This document shows, in pieces, positions 12,378-13,150 of a DNA stretch of 13,150 nt (the first letter of the stretch is position 1; every line of letters starts with the position of its first letter). Below the pieces are notes generated by a model that had not been told where the DNA came from, did not search any database, and saw nothing but the letters and a program-made list of their open reading frames with translations. Location of the stretch: assembly GCA_003224835.1 (NCBI GenBank), contig QHZX01000003.1, positions 1 to 13,150 of the forward strand. The letters are read 5' to 3'. The translations under genes were made by a program, and so were the position numbers. This DNA comes from Acidobacteriota bacterium. Lineage in GTDB: Bacteria > Acidobacteriota > Terriglobia > Terriglobales > Acidobacteriaceae.

Positions 12378-12803
12378 TTACCTTAATTTCTTGCCTGCAG
12401 ATTTTCTTGCCGCGGAAGGCCCAGAGATCATTGCTTCTGCTTCAATTTCCACCAGCATCTCCGGCGAGACCAGCGCAGTAATTCCCAACATTGCAGTCGC
12501 CGGGCGAATCTTGCCGAAGAACTCACCATGCGCTTTTCCAACTTTTTCCCAGTCAGCGATGTTGGTCACGTACATTCTCGTGCGGACTACATCCCTTAAG
12601 CTCGCACCCGCTTTCTTCAGCGCCGACTCGATATTCTTCAACGTCTGCCTGGCTTGCGCGTATGCGTCTCCGGGAATGATCTTTCCGTCCGGTCCGGTTG
12701 CGGTTGTTCCGGAGACATAAACGCAATTACCGCTGCGGACTGCGCGCGAATAACCGACCACCGGCTCCCATGGAGTGCCGCTGGAAATGTTTTCCCGTTT
12801 CAT
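12378..12803 (-). CDS. RidA/YjgF-family protein lacking the deaminase arginine
   Basis: This is a 141-residue trimer-type chorismate-mutase-fold protein. Family landmarks are VYVSGTTATG (28-37), QARQTLKNIESALKKAGASL (50-69), RTRMYVTN (74-81) and VEIEAEAMI (118-126). RidA proper hydrolyses the 2-aminoacrylate imine formed by PLP enzymes, using Arg105 (E. coli numbering) in a PAR motif. Here the aligned motif is RPAT (100-103), with Thr103 in the arginine place. Imine deaminase activity is therefore doubtful and a divergent Rid subfamily is more likely. A basic Ala/Lys-rich tail (131-141) extends beyond the fold. ATG 12803 has GAG six bases before it and overlaps a possible small upstream ORF as ATGA. 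Co-transcribed with the secreted amidohydrolase. Confidence 0.9.
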   Translation of the reverse strand: MKRENISSGTPWEPVVGYSRAVRSGNCVYVSGTTATGPDGKIIPGDAYAQARQTLKNIESALKKAGASLRDVVRTRMYVTNIADWEKVGKAHGEFFGKIRPATAMLGITALVSPEMLVEIEAEAMISGPSAARKSAGKKLR

Positions 12804-12964
12804 ATTTTTCTCAATTGAACGGTTCGCTTGCCCGGAATGAGATTGCCGACGCCCACGTAGCTGGGAATTGTATCGAAAGCCGGTGTCCTCTGAGAAGTTT
12901 CCGCCTCTCGCACGGGCTTATGGGTGCGATTAGCAGCCACCCGTTTCGAGTGACAACAATTCAC
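12800..12964 (-). CDS. Possible small ORF (54 aa) overlapping the RidA-family start
   Basis: From GTG 12964 an open frame of 54 codons runs to a TGA that overlaps the next ATG as ATGA, the classic form of translational coupling. An AGGAG lies about 11 bases before the GTG. The product is basic and unrecognised, beginning MNCCHSKRVAANRTHK and ending PSYVGVGNLIPGKRTV plus QLRKI. It has no signal peptide or membrane segment. It could be a real small gene, a remnant of a larger one or chance. The overlap and the ribosome site are the only support. Confidence 0.35.
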   Translation of the reverse strand: MNCCHSKRVAANRTHKPVREAETSQRTPAFDTIPSYVGVGNLIPGKRTVQLRKI

Positions 12965-13119
12965 GGTGAGAACTTCTCCTAATTTTCCGTGTTTGTAACT
13001 AAGTAGGAACGCGCAGTAGTTCCTATGGCGGAAGTTACTTGATTTCGTTTGTTTGATCCAGTATTCAGGCAGAATGCGGAGTTAAAGGGCATCGAATCGT
13101 ATTAGGTCGGAGGTGCACG
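12965..13119. other. Intergenic region, divergent, no gene seen
   Basis: This stretch separates the minus-strand RidA-amidohydrolase unit from the gene that begins at 13120. Promoters for both directions are expected here, but I cannot point to convincing -35/-10 pairs. TAGTTCCTA and TAGGAAC at its centre form a loose inverted repeat around 13004-13025. Confidence 0.4.
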
Positions 13120-13150
13120 ATGGTTTCGGACGATCATCCACTGCAGCAGC
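13120..13150 (+). CDS. Start of an unidentified gene (runs off the right edge)
   Basis: ATG at 13120 follows GGAGG with a six-base gap, a strong ribosome site. Only ten codons are in the window (MVSDDHPLQQ), too few to recognise a family. Confidence 0.6.
   Translation, partial: MVSDDHPLQQ

Overview
The window most likely comes from the chromosome of a member of Acidobacteriota (class Terriglobia, Koribacter-like). This rests on recalled family features, not on a search: an AroD-AroE (3-dehydroquinate dehydratase plus shikimate dehydrogenase) reading arrangement, EF-P with a PGN loop tip, a secreted AMIN/FecR-like protein with a KGFFGKIG-type tail, a YtxH protein and a secreted amidohydrolase next to a RidA-like protein. 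There are no rRNA or tRNA genes, no CRISPR array and no transposase.

Layout. The left edge holds the start of a flagellar rod/hook gene (FlgF/FlgG family, minus). It is followed by a minus-strand run of four housekeeping genes: efp, a two-helix membrane protein, acylphosphatase and apt. A YtxH membrane protein (plus) converges on a large AMIN/FecR-like secreted protein (minus), with a PilZ c-di-GMP receptor gene upstream of it. A divergent intergene leads to trpG/pabA (plus), preceded by a terminator-like hairpin. Between trpG and the aroDE locus (minus) lies a 0.7-kb island: a broken four-helix-bundle (S23/IVP-type) gene between degenerate AGTGG repeats in opposite orientation, with a perfect TGTGA-N6-TCACA palindrome. 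Then come a secreted conserved protein (plus) with a strong terminator, an AMMECR1 gene, pgsA and an Ig-like exported protein (all minus). An HU gene (plus) ends at a bidirectional terminator shared with a secreted amidohydrolase (minus), which is downstream of a RidA-family gene and a possible small ORF. A new plus-strand gene begins at the right edge.

The most striking feature is damage. EF-P appears to lack about 22 residues in frame. The AroD-AroE reading frame has lost the last part of AroD plus the frame, apparently by a deletion of roughly 90 bp. The four-helix gene needs two +1 corrections, and the Ig-like gene probably one, all at four-base A/T runs. Either this is a lineage with decaying copies, or the assembly carries small collapses and indels; read mapping would decide. 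The other genes look intact.

The genes do not form a single pathway. Functional groups are translation and salvage (efp, acyP, apt), c-di-GMP and motility (PilZ, flagellar gene), aromatic amino-acid and folate precursors (trpG/pabA, aroDE), phospholipid synthesis (pgsA) and nucleoid structure (HU).
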